From DATGEP01 sp035310125 (lineage in GTDB: Bacteria; Chloroflexota; Ktedonobacteria; Ktedonobacterales; JADMIN01), in assembly GCA_035310125.1 (NCBI GenBank), contig DATGEP010000201.1, positions 42,177 to 106,176 of the forward strand: 64,000 nucleotides of DNA. Reading direction: 5' to 3'. Under the pieces are notes generated by a model. It worked only from the letters and a program-made list of their open reading frames with translations. It had not been told where the DNA came from and did not search any database. Every line of letters starts with the position of its first letter. The stretch's first letter is position 1. The position numbers and the translations under genes are program-made. Positions 8,686-16,251 of this stretch are shown here, in pieces.

Positions 8686-9993
8686 TTGCGGCAGGAACAT
8701 GAGCCGACCGACGGGCAGGATACGAGATACCGCGCGGTCCCGCCAGCAGAGAATGTGGCGGCACACGGAGATATCGGAGACATCAGTATGACCGTGGCTG
8801 GTGATGCTGCCCAGGATGATGTCACAGAAACCGGCGCGGTAGTGGCGCTGACGCGGTTACTCGTCGCGCCCCTGCCGCCTCGGGGCGCATTATCGCAGGC
8901 GTTGGCGCTGGGTACGCGCCTGCTCCCGTGCATGCGGTCGCTCGCGCTCTACACCATATTTGACGGCACCCATGAATCGCTCACACTGGTGGGCAGGGTT
9001 GAGCGCCAGCACGATAGCTTGGACATTACGGCGCAAGCTCTCTGGCAACCGCGCACGACACTCGGCCATGGCAATGATCTGGACCAGCGCGTGTTGGATG
9101 AGCATACCACCGGCCGGGCACGAGGGGTTACCGCAGTGCCACTACGGAGTGCTGAAGCGGGGTGGGTTGGGGTACTGGTGGTGGAGGAGCAGAACCAGGC
9201 GCATGCTCGCGAGCGTCACCCGATGCTTGACGTGCTCGCACACTGCCTGACCGTACTGCTGGAGCGTCATGTGCGGAACGAGACGGCAACGGAAGATGGA
9301 CGTGCGCGTGACGAGTTCATTTCTCTGGCGGCGCATGAGCTACGCAATCCGCTTGCCGCTGTGACGGGGTACGCTCAGCTACTCGTCCGGCAGGCGCGGA
9401 AACATGTTTTGCCTGACGCTATGCTGCGTTCGATAGCGGCCATCGAGCAGCAAAGCCTGCGCATGTCGGAGATGATTGGCGAGCTGCTGGATGCCTCACG
9501 CATTCGGCGGGGAACGCTTGAAGTGCAGGCAGCCGACACCGACCTCATACCACTGGCTCGCAAAGTCATCGCGAAGCGCCAGGGAAACGCTCCACGGCAC
9601 ACCATCGCGCTACGAATCGAGACACCGTCGCTCGTGGGCTGCTGGGATGGGCTGCGGGTCGAGCAGATTCTGCGCGATCTGCTCGACAACGCGGTCCGTT
9701 TTAGTCCAGATGGCGGCCCGATCTTCGTGCGCCTGGCAACCTCGGAGGGAATGGCGCTGGTGAGTGTGCGAGACGAAGGCATCGGTATCGAGCCTGAAGA
9801 TCAGCCGCATATCTTTGAGTACCTCTACCGTGCGCCTAGCGCGGAGGAACGGAATCAATCGGGCTTAGGATTAGGACTCTACATCTGCTGGCACCTGGCC
9901 GAGCGCATGGGCGGCCGGCTCGTGCTGCACGAGACGCGCACCGAGAACACACACGGCAGCGAGCTCCATCTGTTGCTTCCGCTTCCAACGTAA
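8686..9993 (+). CDS. Sensor histidine kinase, soluble, GAF-like sensor domain
   Basis: The predicted protein has 435 residues. The start is TTG 8686, chosen because GGAGG lies 8 bp upstream; a downstream ATG would also be in frame. The first 190 residues contain a GAF-like region (residues 50-195) without membrane segments. The HisKA domain follows with DEFISLAAHELRNPLAAVTG, phosphoacceptor His about residue 217, then an HATPase domain with DNAVRFSPDGG, VRDEGIGIEPEDQPHIFEYL and GLGLGLYICWHLAERMGG. No response regulator gene is adjacent, so it is an orphan kinase. An ATP-binding kinase role is secure; the signal is unknown. Confidence 0.9.
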   Translation: MRQEHEPTDGQDTRYRAVPPAENVAAHGDIGDISMTVAGDAAQDDVTETGAVVALTRLLVAPLPPRGALSQALALGTRLLPCMRSLALYTIFDGTHESLTLVGRVERQHDSLDITAQALWQPRTTLGHGNDLDQRVLDEHTTGRARGVTAVPLRSAEAGWVGVLVVEEQNQAHARERHPMLDVLAHCLTVLLERHVRNETATEDGRARDEFISLAAHELRNPLAAVTGYAQLLVRQARKHVLPDAMLRSIAAIEQQSLRMSEMIGELLDASRIRRGTLEVQAADTDLIPLARKVIAKRQGNAPRHTIALRIETPSLVGCWDGLRVEQILRDLLDNAVRFSPDGGPIFVRLATSEGMALVSVRDEGIGIEPEDQPHIFEYLYRAPSAEERNQSGLGLGLYICWHLAERMGGRLVLHETRTENTHGSELHLLLPLPT

Positions 9994-10142
9994 GGGGAGG
10001 TGGATGAGCGAGGAAGCACGAGACTAACGGTATTTCATGTTGCCCCGCGATCTTTCTCGCGGCGGAAACTGGGAATGTTGTCCCCGCCGTCTCGCACGCT
10101 TGCGGGAATGTGAGACAATGCGCGTGACGCTCGCCGCTGGAG

Positions 10143-10961
10143 ATGGCTCGTGACACCACCGCACGTCTTGGAGCACGCGACACCTACATGCGCATTCTCA
10201 CCAACCTGTCCCGCCTGGTTCTGCATTTTTACCTCGCGCACCAGTTTTCGACACTGTTTGTCCTGGTGCTGATCGAGGAAGCGGGCATTCCAATTCCTAT
10301 CCCCGGCGATACTCTGGTGATGCTGGCGGGCGCTCGCCACCACAAGACGCTGGGGTACGACGTAGGGATACTGTTGCTCTCCAGCCTCGCCGTCTTCATT
10401 GGCTCGTCCGTTCTGTACTTTGTGATGCGACGCAATGGACGGCCGCTGCTGGCGAAGTACGGCAAGTACATCCACCTCAACGAGCGGCGGCTGGATATAC
10501 TGGAGCGCTGGTTCGTCAAACGAGGGCGCCTCGCCATCGTCCTGGGGCGCCTTATCCCGGGCCTGCGCATCCCTACCACAATTATGGCGGGGCTTGCGGA
10601 TGTGCCGTACTCGGTGTATGCGCCGACAGCGGCGCTCGCGGCAGTGATCTGGTCGCTCTTCTACTTCTGGCTTGGCGTCGCGCTCCAGCACGGCTGGCAG
10701 TTGATCTCGGCGTATGCCGCGGGGCTGTTGGATGGCCTGACAGGCTCCATCGTGTGGGCGTGGCTCTTCATACTGCTCTTCGTCAGCGGCGGCACCCTGC
10801 ATGTAGGACGGCGGATCTGGCGCGTGCGGGCGCGCCGGCGCACGACGGCAATTCATAGCGGCGCGATGACCGGACCGCTGCCAGTGGTGCCACCGCTGAC
10901 GATCGAGGGGAAAAACCGCCCGCATCAGTCTGCCGCGGACGCGGGTACTACCTCAGTATAA
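10143..10961 (+). CDS. DedA family membrane protein (first of three in the window)
   Basis: The 272-residue protein has several hydrophobic segments. DedA/SNARE-associated signatures are EEAGIPIPIPGDTLVMLAG near residues 40-58 and GRLIPGLRIPTTIMAG, the amphipathic re-entrant Arg-containing motif. DedA proteins are undecaprenyl-phosphate and phospholipid flippases or proton-coupled transporters in the cytoplasmic membrane; the lipid moved by this one is not known. The ATG at 10143 is used, but an ATG at 10188 (MRILTNL) would remove a polar N-terminal tail and is plausible. The C-terminal 50 residues are basic and cytoplasmic. Confidence 0.88.
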   Translation: MARDTTARLGARDTYMRILTNLSRLVLHFYLAHQFSTLFVLVLIEEAGIPIPIPGDTLVMLAGARHHKTLGYDVGILLLSSLAVFIGSSVLYFVMRRNGRPLLAKYGKYIHLNERRLDILERWFVKRGRLAIVLGRLIPGLRIPTTIMAGLADVPYSVYAPTAALAAVIWSLFYFWLGVALQHGWQLISAYAAGLLDGLTGSIVWAWLFILLFVSGGTLHVGRRIWRVRARRRTTAIHSGAMTGPLPVVPPLTIEGKNRPHQSAADAGTTSV

Positions 10962-11092
10962 TGTGGACTCCAGATACTCCATGGCCTGGTTGATATCCTG
11001 GCGTGCTGTCTGCGGAGGAGGTGCGCGGAGGTGAAGGCCATGCTCCATCTATCCAAATGCCCTAGCGGTTCGCAGCCGCGCCTACATTCCGC

Positions 11093-11452
11093 TCAACCCG
11101 GAGGCCAGCCAAGCCGGCGCCCGCCGAGGAGGTGCAGGTGCATATGGAACACGGTTTGCCCGGCATCGCGTCCGACATTCCACACGAGCCGGTAGCCGCT
11201 CTCCGCCACGCCTTGCTCGCGGGCGACGGCATTCGCGGCGGAAACAATCGCCACGAGCAGCGCGCCGTCTCGCGCCTCTGGCACGTTGATGCCGGCGATG
11301 TGTGCGCGCGGAACGACCAGGGCATGCAGCGGCGCCTGAGGATTCACGTCGCGGAAGGCGATCACCTTCTCGTCCCTGTATATCTGTGTGCTGGGAATCT
11401 CGCCCGCGACAATGCGACAGAACAAGCAGGTTGGGTCATACGAAACACTCAT
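11093..11452 (-). CDS. HIT family (histidine triad) nucleotide-binding protein
   Basis: The 119-residue protein begins CLFCRIVAGEIPSTQIYRDE, the classic N-terminus of HINT-type proteins with a Cys pair, and contains the HIT triad HMHLHLLGG near residues 102-110. HINT proteins hydrolyse nucleoside phosphoramidates and related adenylates in the cytoplasm. It lies 65 bp downstream of a membrane-protein gene on the same strand and may be cotranscribed with it. Length and motif are complete, so it is likely functional. Confidence 0.94.
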   Translation of the reverse strand: MSVSYDPTCLFCRIVAGEIPSTQIYRDEKVIAFRDVNPQAPLHALVVPRAHIAGINVPEARDGALLVAIVSAANAVAREQGVAESGYRLVWNVGRDAGQTVFHMHLHLLGGRRLGWPPG

Positions 11453-11516
11453 CGGCGCCCTCAGCCCTCATCTATCCCGTGTATCCGCTGTATTCCCTGC
11501 ATCATCCATGATCCTC

Positions 11517-12029
11517 TCACAGCCGCACCATCCGGAGAAATTCGGGCGGGGTTGCCTGGAAGCGTTCACGCAGATAAGCCCTTCCGTGGGGCGTGAAGAA
11601 GATGCGCGCGCCGGTCGCTAGACTCCGCTGTACGCCTGTCAACACACGCGCCTCACCCCAGAGGGGATGCCGCCGCTCACGGATGACACCTACGATGCGT
11701 GTGATGGTGAGCACGATGACGGGTATGGCGATAATCACCAATTGTGTGCGCGGCGCCTGACTCAACCCCGTGATAGGCGGTGGATGGAGCGCGAAAAGGC
11801 TGGCATACGAGATAGCGGCCAGCGTCAGCGCGGCGACTACGAGTTGCGCCAGCACCCGGCGCGCGGGCGGCTCGCGCAGCGATACCACGGTGACGCCAAA
11901 CGGGCCGACGCTCCAACACACGAGCGCGGGGTCTCGGGGGAGCGCCACTGCCCAATACGCGATGTGGTAGACAGCAATCCAGAGCAGAACGATAGCCGCG
12001 AAATAGACGAGATGAATTTGCATGAACAC
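11517..12029 (-). CDS. Hypothetical multi-pass membrane protein
   Basis: The predicted protein has 170 residues. GTG at 12029 is preferred because GAGGAGG sits 5 bp upstream; the ATG at 12023 is an alternative. There are three probable membrane segments: LVYFAAIVLLWIAVYHIAYW at the N-terminus, LAQLVVAALTLAAISYASLF near residue 70, and LVIIAIPVIVLTITRIVGVI near 105, followed by a basic cytoplasmic tail of about 50 residues. I recognise no family. It precedes the HIT gene on the same strand. A TATAAT box on the minus strand (12084-12079) lies 50 bp upstream. Confidence 0.7.
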   Translation of the reverse strand: MFMQIHLVYFAAIVLLWIAVYHIAYWAVALPRDPALVCWSVGPFGVTVVSLREPPARRVLAQLVVAALTLAAISYASLFALHPPPITGLSQAPRTQLVIIAIPVIVLTITRIVGVIRERRHPLWGEARVLTGVQRSLATGARIFFTPHGRAYLRERFQATPPEFLRMVRL

Positions 12030-12401
12030 GGCTACCTCCTCACGAGGTTCTTAGCTGACGTCGCGGCGCCTCATATTTATTATACGCGCGAACAATGCCA
12101 GAAGTGCGGCTCTTTTCTGAGGTTTGGCTGCGAGTGTCCGTCTCAGCGCATTCTCCGCCAGCGCTGCATCGTTGCGCTAAAGTGTACCGGGTCGGTAACA
12201 GGTGGGTCAAGACGGCACGATTGGACCAGCGGCTCCATCCGTTTGACCAGCGAGTCTCTGCCCATCAGCTCCGCATCCCGTATGGTCGCTGACTATGCCG
12301 CAGAGCCGTTGACGGTGCCGGTATCCTGGTGGTATCGTTTGTACATGCTTCACAAAATATATCAACATAGTTAAGTATTGCTGTACGGAAGCGGGGTTCC
12401 C
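12030..12401. other. Divergent intergenic region
   Basis: These 372 bp separate the membrane-protein gene (minus) from the cysteine operon (plus). A minus-strand TATAAT is at 12084-12079 with a poor -35. On the plus side, the AT-rich stretch 12335-12380 (TTGTACATGCTTC, then ATATATC) probably holds the operon promoter, but no clean -35/-10 pair was found. No gene is seen. Confidence 0.4.
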
Positions 12402-13571
12402 ATGGGTGAGGTGTCACAGCAGATGCTGCGCCGCGCGCGCGGCGAAGTGACTGAGTGGAGCGCGAGCGAAGTCGAGCGCCGCATCAAAGCGGGTGAACAC
12501 TTTCCAATTGTGGACGTGCGCGAGAAGCTCGAATGGAACGATGGGTACATCCCCGGCGCTGTCCATGTCCCGCGCGGCTACCTTGAGCTTCAGATCGAAG
12601 AAGCGCTGCCTGACAAGGACCAGCCCGTCGTATTGTATTGCGCTGGTGGCGTGCGGTCGCTGCTCGCAGCGGAGACCCTGCGCCAGATGGGCTACAAAGA
12701 ACCAATCTCGATGTCGGGCGGCTACACCAGTTGGCGGAACGCTGGCCTGCCGACGGCGACGCCGCGTGTGCTGAGCGACACGCAGCGCAGGCGTTACAGC
12801 CGGCATCTGCTCGTTCCCGAAGTGGGCGAGGCGGGCCAGCTCAAGTTGGCCGACGCGAAAGTGCTGCTGCTCGGCGCGGGCGGCCTGGGCGCTCCGGCTG
12901 CGCTCTATCTGGCGGCGGCGGGCGTCGGCACGCTCGGTCTGGTAGATATGGACGTGGTGGAGGAGAGCAACCTTCAACGGCAGATCATCCATTCCACCGC
13001 GCGGCTCGGCAAGCTCAAGACGGAGTCGGCCCGCGAGGCGATCCAGGGGTTGAATCCCGACGTAAAGGTCGTCGCGCACAATGAGTGGCTGGATAAATCC
13101 AACGTCGCCCGCATCATTGCCGATTACGATGTGATCGTGGATGGCACGGACAACTTCCCGACGCGCTACCTGCTCAACGACGCCGCTGTGATCGCCAACA
13201 AGCCTGTCGTCCACGGCAGCGTCTTCCGCTTCGAGGGGCAGGTGACGGTCTTCAAGCCATATGACGGACCGTGCTATCGTTGCCTCTTCCGCGAGCCGCC
13301 ACCGCCGGAGCTGGCGCCAAGCTGCGCTGAGGCTGGCGTGCTGGGCGTGCTGCCCGGCACTATCGGCATGCTCCAGGCAACCGAGGCCATCAAGCTGATT
13401 CTAGGCATCGGGGAGCCGCTGGTGGGCCGCCTGCTGATGTATGACGCACTGAGTGAGTCCTTCGACGAGCTGAAGCTGCGCCGCGATCCGAGCTGCCCCG
13501 CCTGCGGTGAGGATGCCCACCCCGAAGATCTCCCGACCTACGAGGAGATTTGCGGCCTTCCAAAGCGGTAA
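12402..13571 (+). CDS. Rhodanese-ThiF fusion, sulfur-carrier adenylyltransferase (MoeZ/MoeB-like)
   Basis: The protein has 389 residues from ATG 12402 (a TTG at 12378 is also in frame). A rhodanese domain comes first (residues 15-118), with LYCAGGVRS holding the persulfide Cys at 80. The E1-like ThiF/MoeB domain follows, with the nucleotide loop LLGAGGLGAP (156-165), QRQIIHSTARLG, DGTDNFPTRYLLND, and zinc Cys pairs CYRC (291-294) and CPAC (365-368). The enzyme should adenylate the C-terminal glycine of a ubiquitin-like sulfur carrier and transfer sulfur to make a thiocarboxylate. Its likely carrier is the MoaD-like protein at 13732. The domain order is the reverse of MoeZ and MOCS3, which carry rhodanese at the C-terminus. 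Confidence 0.92.
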   Translation: MGEVSQQMLRRARGEVTEWSASEVERRIKAGEHFPIVDVREKLEWNDGYIPGAVHVPRGYLELQIEEALPDKDQPVVLYCAGGVRSLLAAETLRQMGYKEPISMSGGYTSWRNAGLPTATPRVLSDTQRRRYSRHLLVPEVGEAGQLKLADAKVLLLGAGGLGAPAALYLAAAGVGTLGLVDMDVVEESNLQRQIIHSTARLGKLKTESAREAIQGLNPDVKVVAHNEWLDKSNVARIIADYDVIVDGTDNFPTRYLLNDAAVIANKPVVHGSVFRFEGQVTVFKPYDGPCYRCLFREPPPPELAPSCAEAGVLGVLPGTIGMLQATEAIKLILGIGEPLVGRLLMYDALSESFDELKLRRDPSCPACGEDAHPEDLPTYEEICGLPKR

Positions 13572-13731
13572 GACGTGTCGCGCGGATCTTTTCGTCACGT
13601 CGCACGCGGACGGCGCCCGCCGCCGCAGAGGCGTGAGCTACCGTTCGCGTGGTCTGCCTGCGAAGGCAGAGAGCGGGATAATGCCGAGAGCGCATGCACA
13701 CATTGAGCGATATTGAGGAGTCACAGAAGCT

Positions 13732-14010
13732 ATGAGCACCGTTCGTATTCCGCCCGTCCTGCGGGCCTCAGTTGGCGGCGCGAAGCAGGTGGAGGCCGGC
13801 GGCGATACCCTCGGCGCCGTGCTGAGCGATCTCTTTGCCCATTACCCAACCGTCCGCGAGCAGATTCTGAGTCCTGAAGGGGACCTGAGTCGCTTCGTTA
13901 ACGTCTTCGTCAACGATCAGGATGTGCGCTTCCTCAATGGACTCGAGACACCCGTGGGCGGCAATGACACGATTATGCTCTTGCCCGCGATGGCCGGGGG
14001 CGCACGATAA
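13732..14010 (+). CDS. cysO: CysO-like (MoaD/ThiS family) sulfur-carrier protein
   Basis: The 92-residue protein has the beta-grasp fold signature of MoaD/ThiS: MSTVRIPPVLRASVGG at the start, FVNVFVNDQDVRFLNGLETPV in the middle, and DTIMLLPAMAGG near the end. The di-glycine is at residues 89-90 but is followed by Ala-Arg, so the reactive glycine is masked. In the pseudomonad QbsE system a C-terminal dipeptide after Gly-Gly is clipped by a JAMM protease before sulfur loading; the JAMM protease at 14956 could do this here. Thiocarboxylated CysO donates sulfur for cysteine synthesis. The gene lies 160 bp after the activator and 13 bp before cysM. Confidence 0.9.
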   Translation: MSTVRIPPVLRASVGGAKQVEAGGDTLGAVLSDLFAHYPTVREQILSPEGDLSRFVNVFVNDQDVRFLNGLETPVGGNDTIMLLPAMAGGAR

Positions 14011-14023
14011 CGACGAGGCTGAT

Positions 14024-14962
14024 ATGGCGCTGTATCCCAATCTCATCGAAGCTATAGGACATACGCCGCTCGTGGAGCTGTCCCACCTCAGCCCTCATCC
14101 CGATGTGCGGGTGTTCGTGAAGCTGGAAGGCGCCAATCCGACCGGAAGCGTCAAAGACCGCATCGCGCGGCAGATGATTCTGGATGCTGAGCGTACTGGC
14201 AGGCTTGTTCCCGGCAGCGTCATCTTGGAGCCGACGAGCGGCAACACGGGCATCGGTCTCGCTATGATCGCTCGCGTGCGCGGCTATCGGTTCGTCGCCG
14301 TCATGCCGGACAACGTCACCCCGGAGCGGCGCCAGATGCTTGCGCTTTACGGCGCGGAGATCATCGCGTCACCCGGCGCGGAGGGCAGCAATGGCGCGGT
14401 GCGCATGGCACAGCGCATGGCAGCCGAGAATCCAGACTATGTGCTGCTCTACCAGTACGGCAATCCAGCCAACCCTCGCGCTCACTACGAGACGACCGCG
14501 CCGGAGATCATCGCCGATCTGCCCGACCTGGATGTCTTCGTGGCCGGGCTGGGTACCGGTGGCACGCTCACCGGCTGTGGGCGGCGCCTGAAGGAGCACA
14601 ACCCCGGCATCCGCATCGTCGCCGCCGAGCCGTTGCAGGGCGAGGGCGTGCAGGGATTGCGCAGCCTGGAAGACGGTTTCATCCCGCCAGTGCTGGATAG
14701 CTCAGTCCTCGACGCCAAGATACTCGTCCACGCCGAGGATTCGCTACGTACGATGCGGGCATTGCTTGACAATGAAGGCATCTTTACGGGACCCAGTGGC
14801 GGCGCGGCGGTGCATGCCGCTCTGCGCGTAGCCAGAAGCATGGAGCGCGGAAAGATCGTCGCATTGCTGGCCGACGGCGGCTGGAAGTATCTAAGCGAAG
14901 ACCTCTGGACCCGCAATCTGACTACCGCAGAAGAGGAGCTGGGGGGCAAGCTGCTATGGTGA
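14024..14962 (+). CDS. cysM: CysM-like cysteine synthase (CysO-dependent, PLP enzyme)
   Basis: The 312-residue protein starts at ATG 14024, 13 bp after the carrier gene. It is a fold-type II PLP enzyme: NPTGSVKDRIARQM has the Schiff-base Lys44, and EPTSGNTGIGLAM and VAGLGTGGTLTGCGR bind the cofactor phosphate. From recalled Mycobacterium CysM sequence, it shares YQYGNPAN, the GLRSLEDGF segment with Arg213 aligned to the Arg220 linked to O-phosphoserine use, and the C-terminal GWKYLS motif that closes the active site. The expected reaction is O-phosphoserine plus CysO-thiocarboxylate giving CysO-cysteine. Its stop overlaps the start of the protease gene by 7 bp. Confidence 0.93.
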   Translation: MALYPNLIEAIGHTPLVELSHLSPHPDVRVFVKLEGANPTGSVKDRIARQMILDAERTGRLVPGSVILEPTSGNTGIGLAMIARVRGYRFVAVMPDNVTPERRQMLALYGAEIIASPGAEGSNGAVRMAQRMAAENPDYVLLYQYGNPANPRAHYETTAPEIIADLPDLDVFVAGLGTGGTLTGCGRRLKEHNPGIRIVAAEPLQGEGVQGLRSLEDGFIPPVLDSSVLDAKILVHAEDSLRTMRALLDNEGIFTGPSGGAAVHAALRVARSMERGKIVALLADGGWKYLSEDLWTRNLTTAEEELGGKLLW

Positions 14963-15423
14963 GCCTGGATGCGTTGCGCATCAGCCCAGACGTGCGCGGC
15001 GACGGAGCTGGCGTGCTGACGCTGCCGCGCGATATCTTTGCCGCCATGCTCGCCCATCTCGCAGCCGGCTACCCCGACGAAGCCTGCGGCGCGCTGGCAG
15101 GCGACGCGCAAGGGCGCGTCACCAGGAACTACCCCACCGCGAACGCCTCCACCACGCCGCGCGACTTCTCCGAGATCGGCGCATCTGACCTGCTTGCCAT
15201 CTGGAATGAGATAGACGAGCGCGACTGGACCATGCTCGCCTACTACCACTCGCACCCTGCATCCCCCGCGTATCCATCGCCACGCGACATCCTCTGGTCG
15301 CACGGCTGGCCTGGCACTTTCTACATCATCTTCTCGTTCGCGGACCGCGCCGCCCCTGTCGCCCGTGCCTTTCTCATCACCGGCAATGATGTAGCGGAAT
15401 ATCGCATCCAGACGGGCCTGTAA
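14956..15423 (+). CDS. mec: JAMM/MPN+ metalloprotease (Mec-like)
   Basis: The 155-residue protein starts with ATG 14956 inside the end of cysM, showing translational coupling. The JAB1/MPN+ motif is complete: Glu42 in PDEACGAL, then HSHPASPAYPSPRD with zinc-binding His98 and His100, Ser108 and Asp111. In Mycobacterium, Mec releases cysteine from the CysO-cysteine adduct; in pseudomonads, QbsD trims the carrier tail. Here it may do both, because the carrier ends Gly-Gly-Ala-Arg. It is the last gene of the four-gene operon 12402-15423. Confidence 0.93.
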   Translation: MVSLDALRISPDVRGDGAGVLTLPRDIFAAMLAHLAAGYPDEACGALAGDAQGRVTRNYPTANASTTPRDFSEIGASDLLAIWNEIDERDWTMLAYYHSHPASPAYPSPRDILWSHGWPGTFYIIFSFADRAAPVARAFLITGNDVAEYRIQTGL

Positions 15424-15589
15424 CGAGGGCAACAGGCCGGCGCGGCCATTGATGGCCTGGGCGTAGGCAGGCAAGGCTTGCGACGCTGAAGCTATCGGTG
15501 TACCAGATGGCGTGGATCCGGTGCGGATGGACGCGAACGGCCAGCGGAGGAGCGCACTGCAACACCAATCCAAAGCCTGTATAGCGTAG

Positions 15590-15892
15590 ATGGCTCCTAG
15601 AGCGCCGGTAGAGTCGTCATGCCGCCTGCTGGAGACGGTGCGGGAGGCGGCGCACGCCCTGCTGCTGGTCCACGACGGCGCCGCGGCGCCGGACAAACCG
15701 GAGTGTGCGCGGCTCACCAGACAGGCTATCGTCAGCTTCGCGAACAATCTGGATAGTGGCAACCATGCTCGGCGCCTTTATGCCGTGACCTACACCTACA
15801 CCGGCCCGGCGGAGATTATCAGTCAGGGAAACGGCTGCCCACCGGAGCCAACCATGCCCCCGCCACACCTGATCTGGATGACCGCGCCGTGA
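15590..15892 (+). CDS. Hypothetical protein, about 100 residues
   Basis: An open frame of 100 codons from ATG 15590 uses GC-rich third positions and common codons (CTG, GAG, GCG, GTC) like its neighbours, which argues for coding. The predicted product has no hydrophobic signal or recognised motif; the C-terminal third (RLYAVTYTYTGPAEIISQ, then Pro-rich) looks protein-like. There is no good Shine-Dalgarno site at the ATG, so the true start may be elsewhere or the frame may be a remnant. It follows the cysteine operon by 170 bp. Confidence 0.4.
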   Translation: MAPRAPVESSCRLLETVREAAHALLLVHDGAAAPDKPECARLTRQAIVSFANNLDSGNHARRLYAVTYTYTGPAEIISQGNGCPPEPTMPPPHLIWMTAP

Positions 15893-16017
15893 CCGCGACG
15901 ACACTCGGACGTGCGGGATCACCGCCTGGCATGGCATCTGCCATCACATGTGACCACTTTCCATACAACATCCTTTTCATCCTTGCCCGCGCCCCATATC
16001 CGTGCCATAACTATGAG

Positions 16018-16251
16018 TTAGCGATAGGTGAGCAACCACACATTGCAACCGTCCATCCATTTGGAATCGCCAAGCAAATCGAGCATCCACGAGGGAGGAG
16101 ACCATGTCCGAGCCAGTTGCTCCACACTGACTCGCGTTGCGGCGCGGCGCACGGCGCCCAATGCCACTTCAGCCGGTTCCGGTACACCTGATTCCGCGGT
16201 GACCGACAGCACAATCCAGAGCGGAGGTTTGTCGTTATGACTAATCAGCAC
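16018..16251 (-). CDS. Possible small protein, divergent from the CoxL-like gene
   Basis: A minus-strand frame of 77 codons from GTG 16251 to TAA at 16018 has a composition typical of real protein (VLISHNDKPPLWIVLSVTAE at the start, then a region with AEVALGAVRRAATRVSVEQL, several Trp residues near the end). It overlaps the first 15 bp of the CoxL-like gene on the other strand. No ribosome binding site is evident and I recognise no family. It may be a degraded gene end. Confidence 0.3.
   Translation of the reverse strand: MLISHNDKPPLWIVLSVTAESGVPEPAEVALGAVRRAATRVSVEQLARTWSPPSWMLDLLGDSKWMDGCNVWLLTYR

Noticed and set aside
10045..10062. Hairpin CCGCGA/TCGCGG after the histidine kinase gene
   Set aside because: The 6-bp stem has no T-run and could arise by chance in GC-rich DNA.
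10035..10925. 296-codon open frame on the minus strand
   Set aside because: It is antisense to the DedA gene at 10143, which has clear family motifs.
15617..15937. 106-codon minus-strand frame
   Set aside because: It is antisense to the better-supported frame at 15590 and its composition is poorer.
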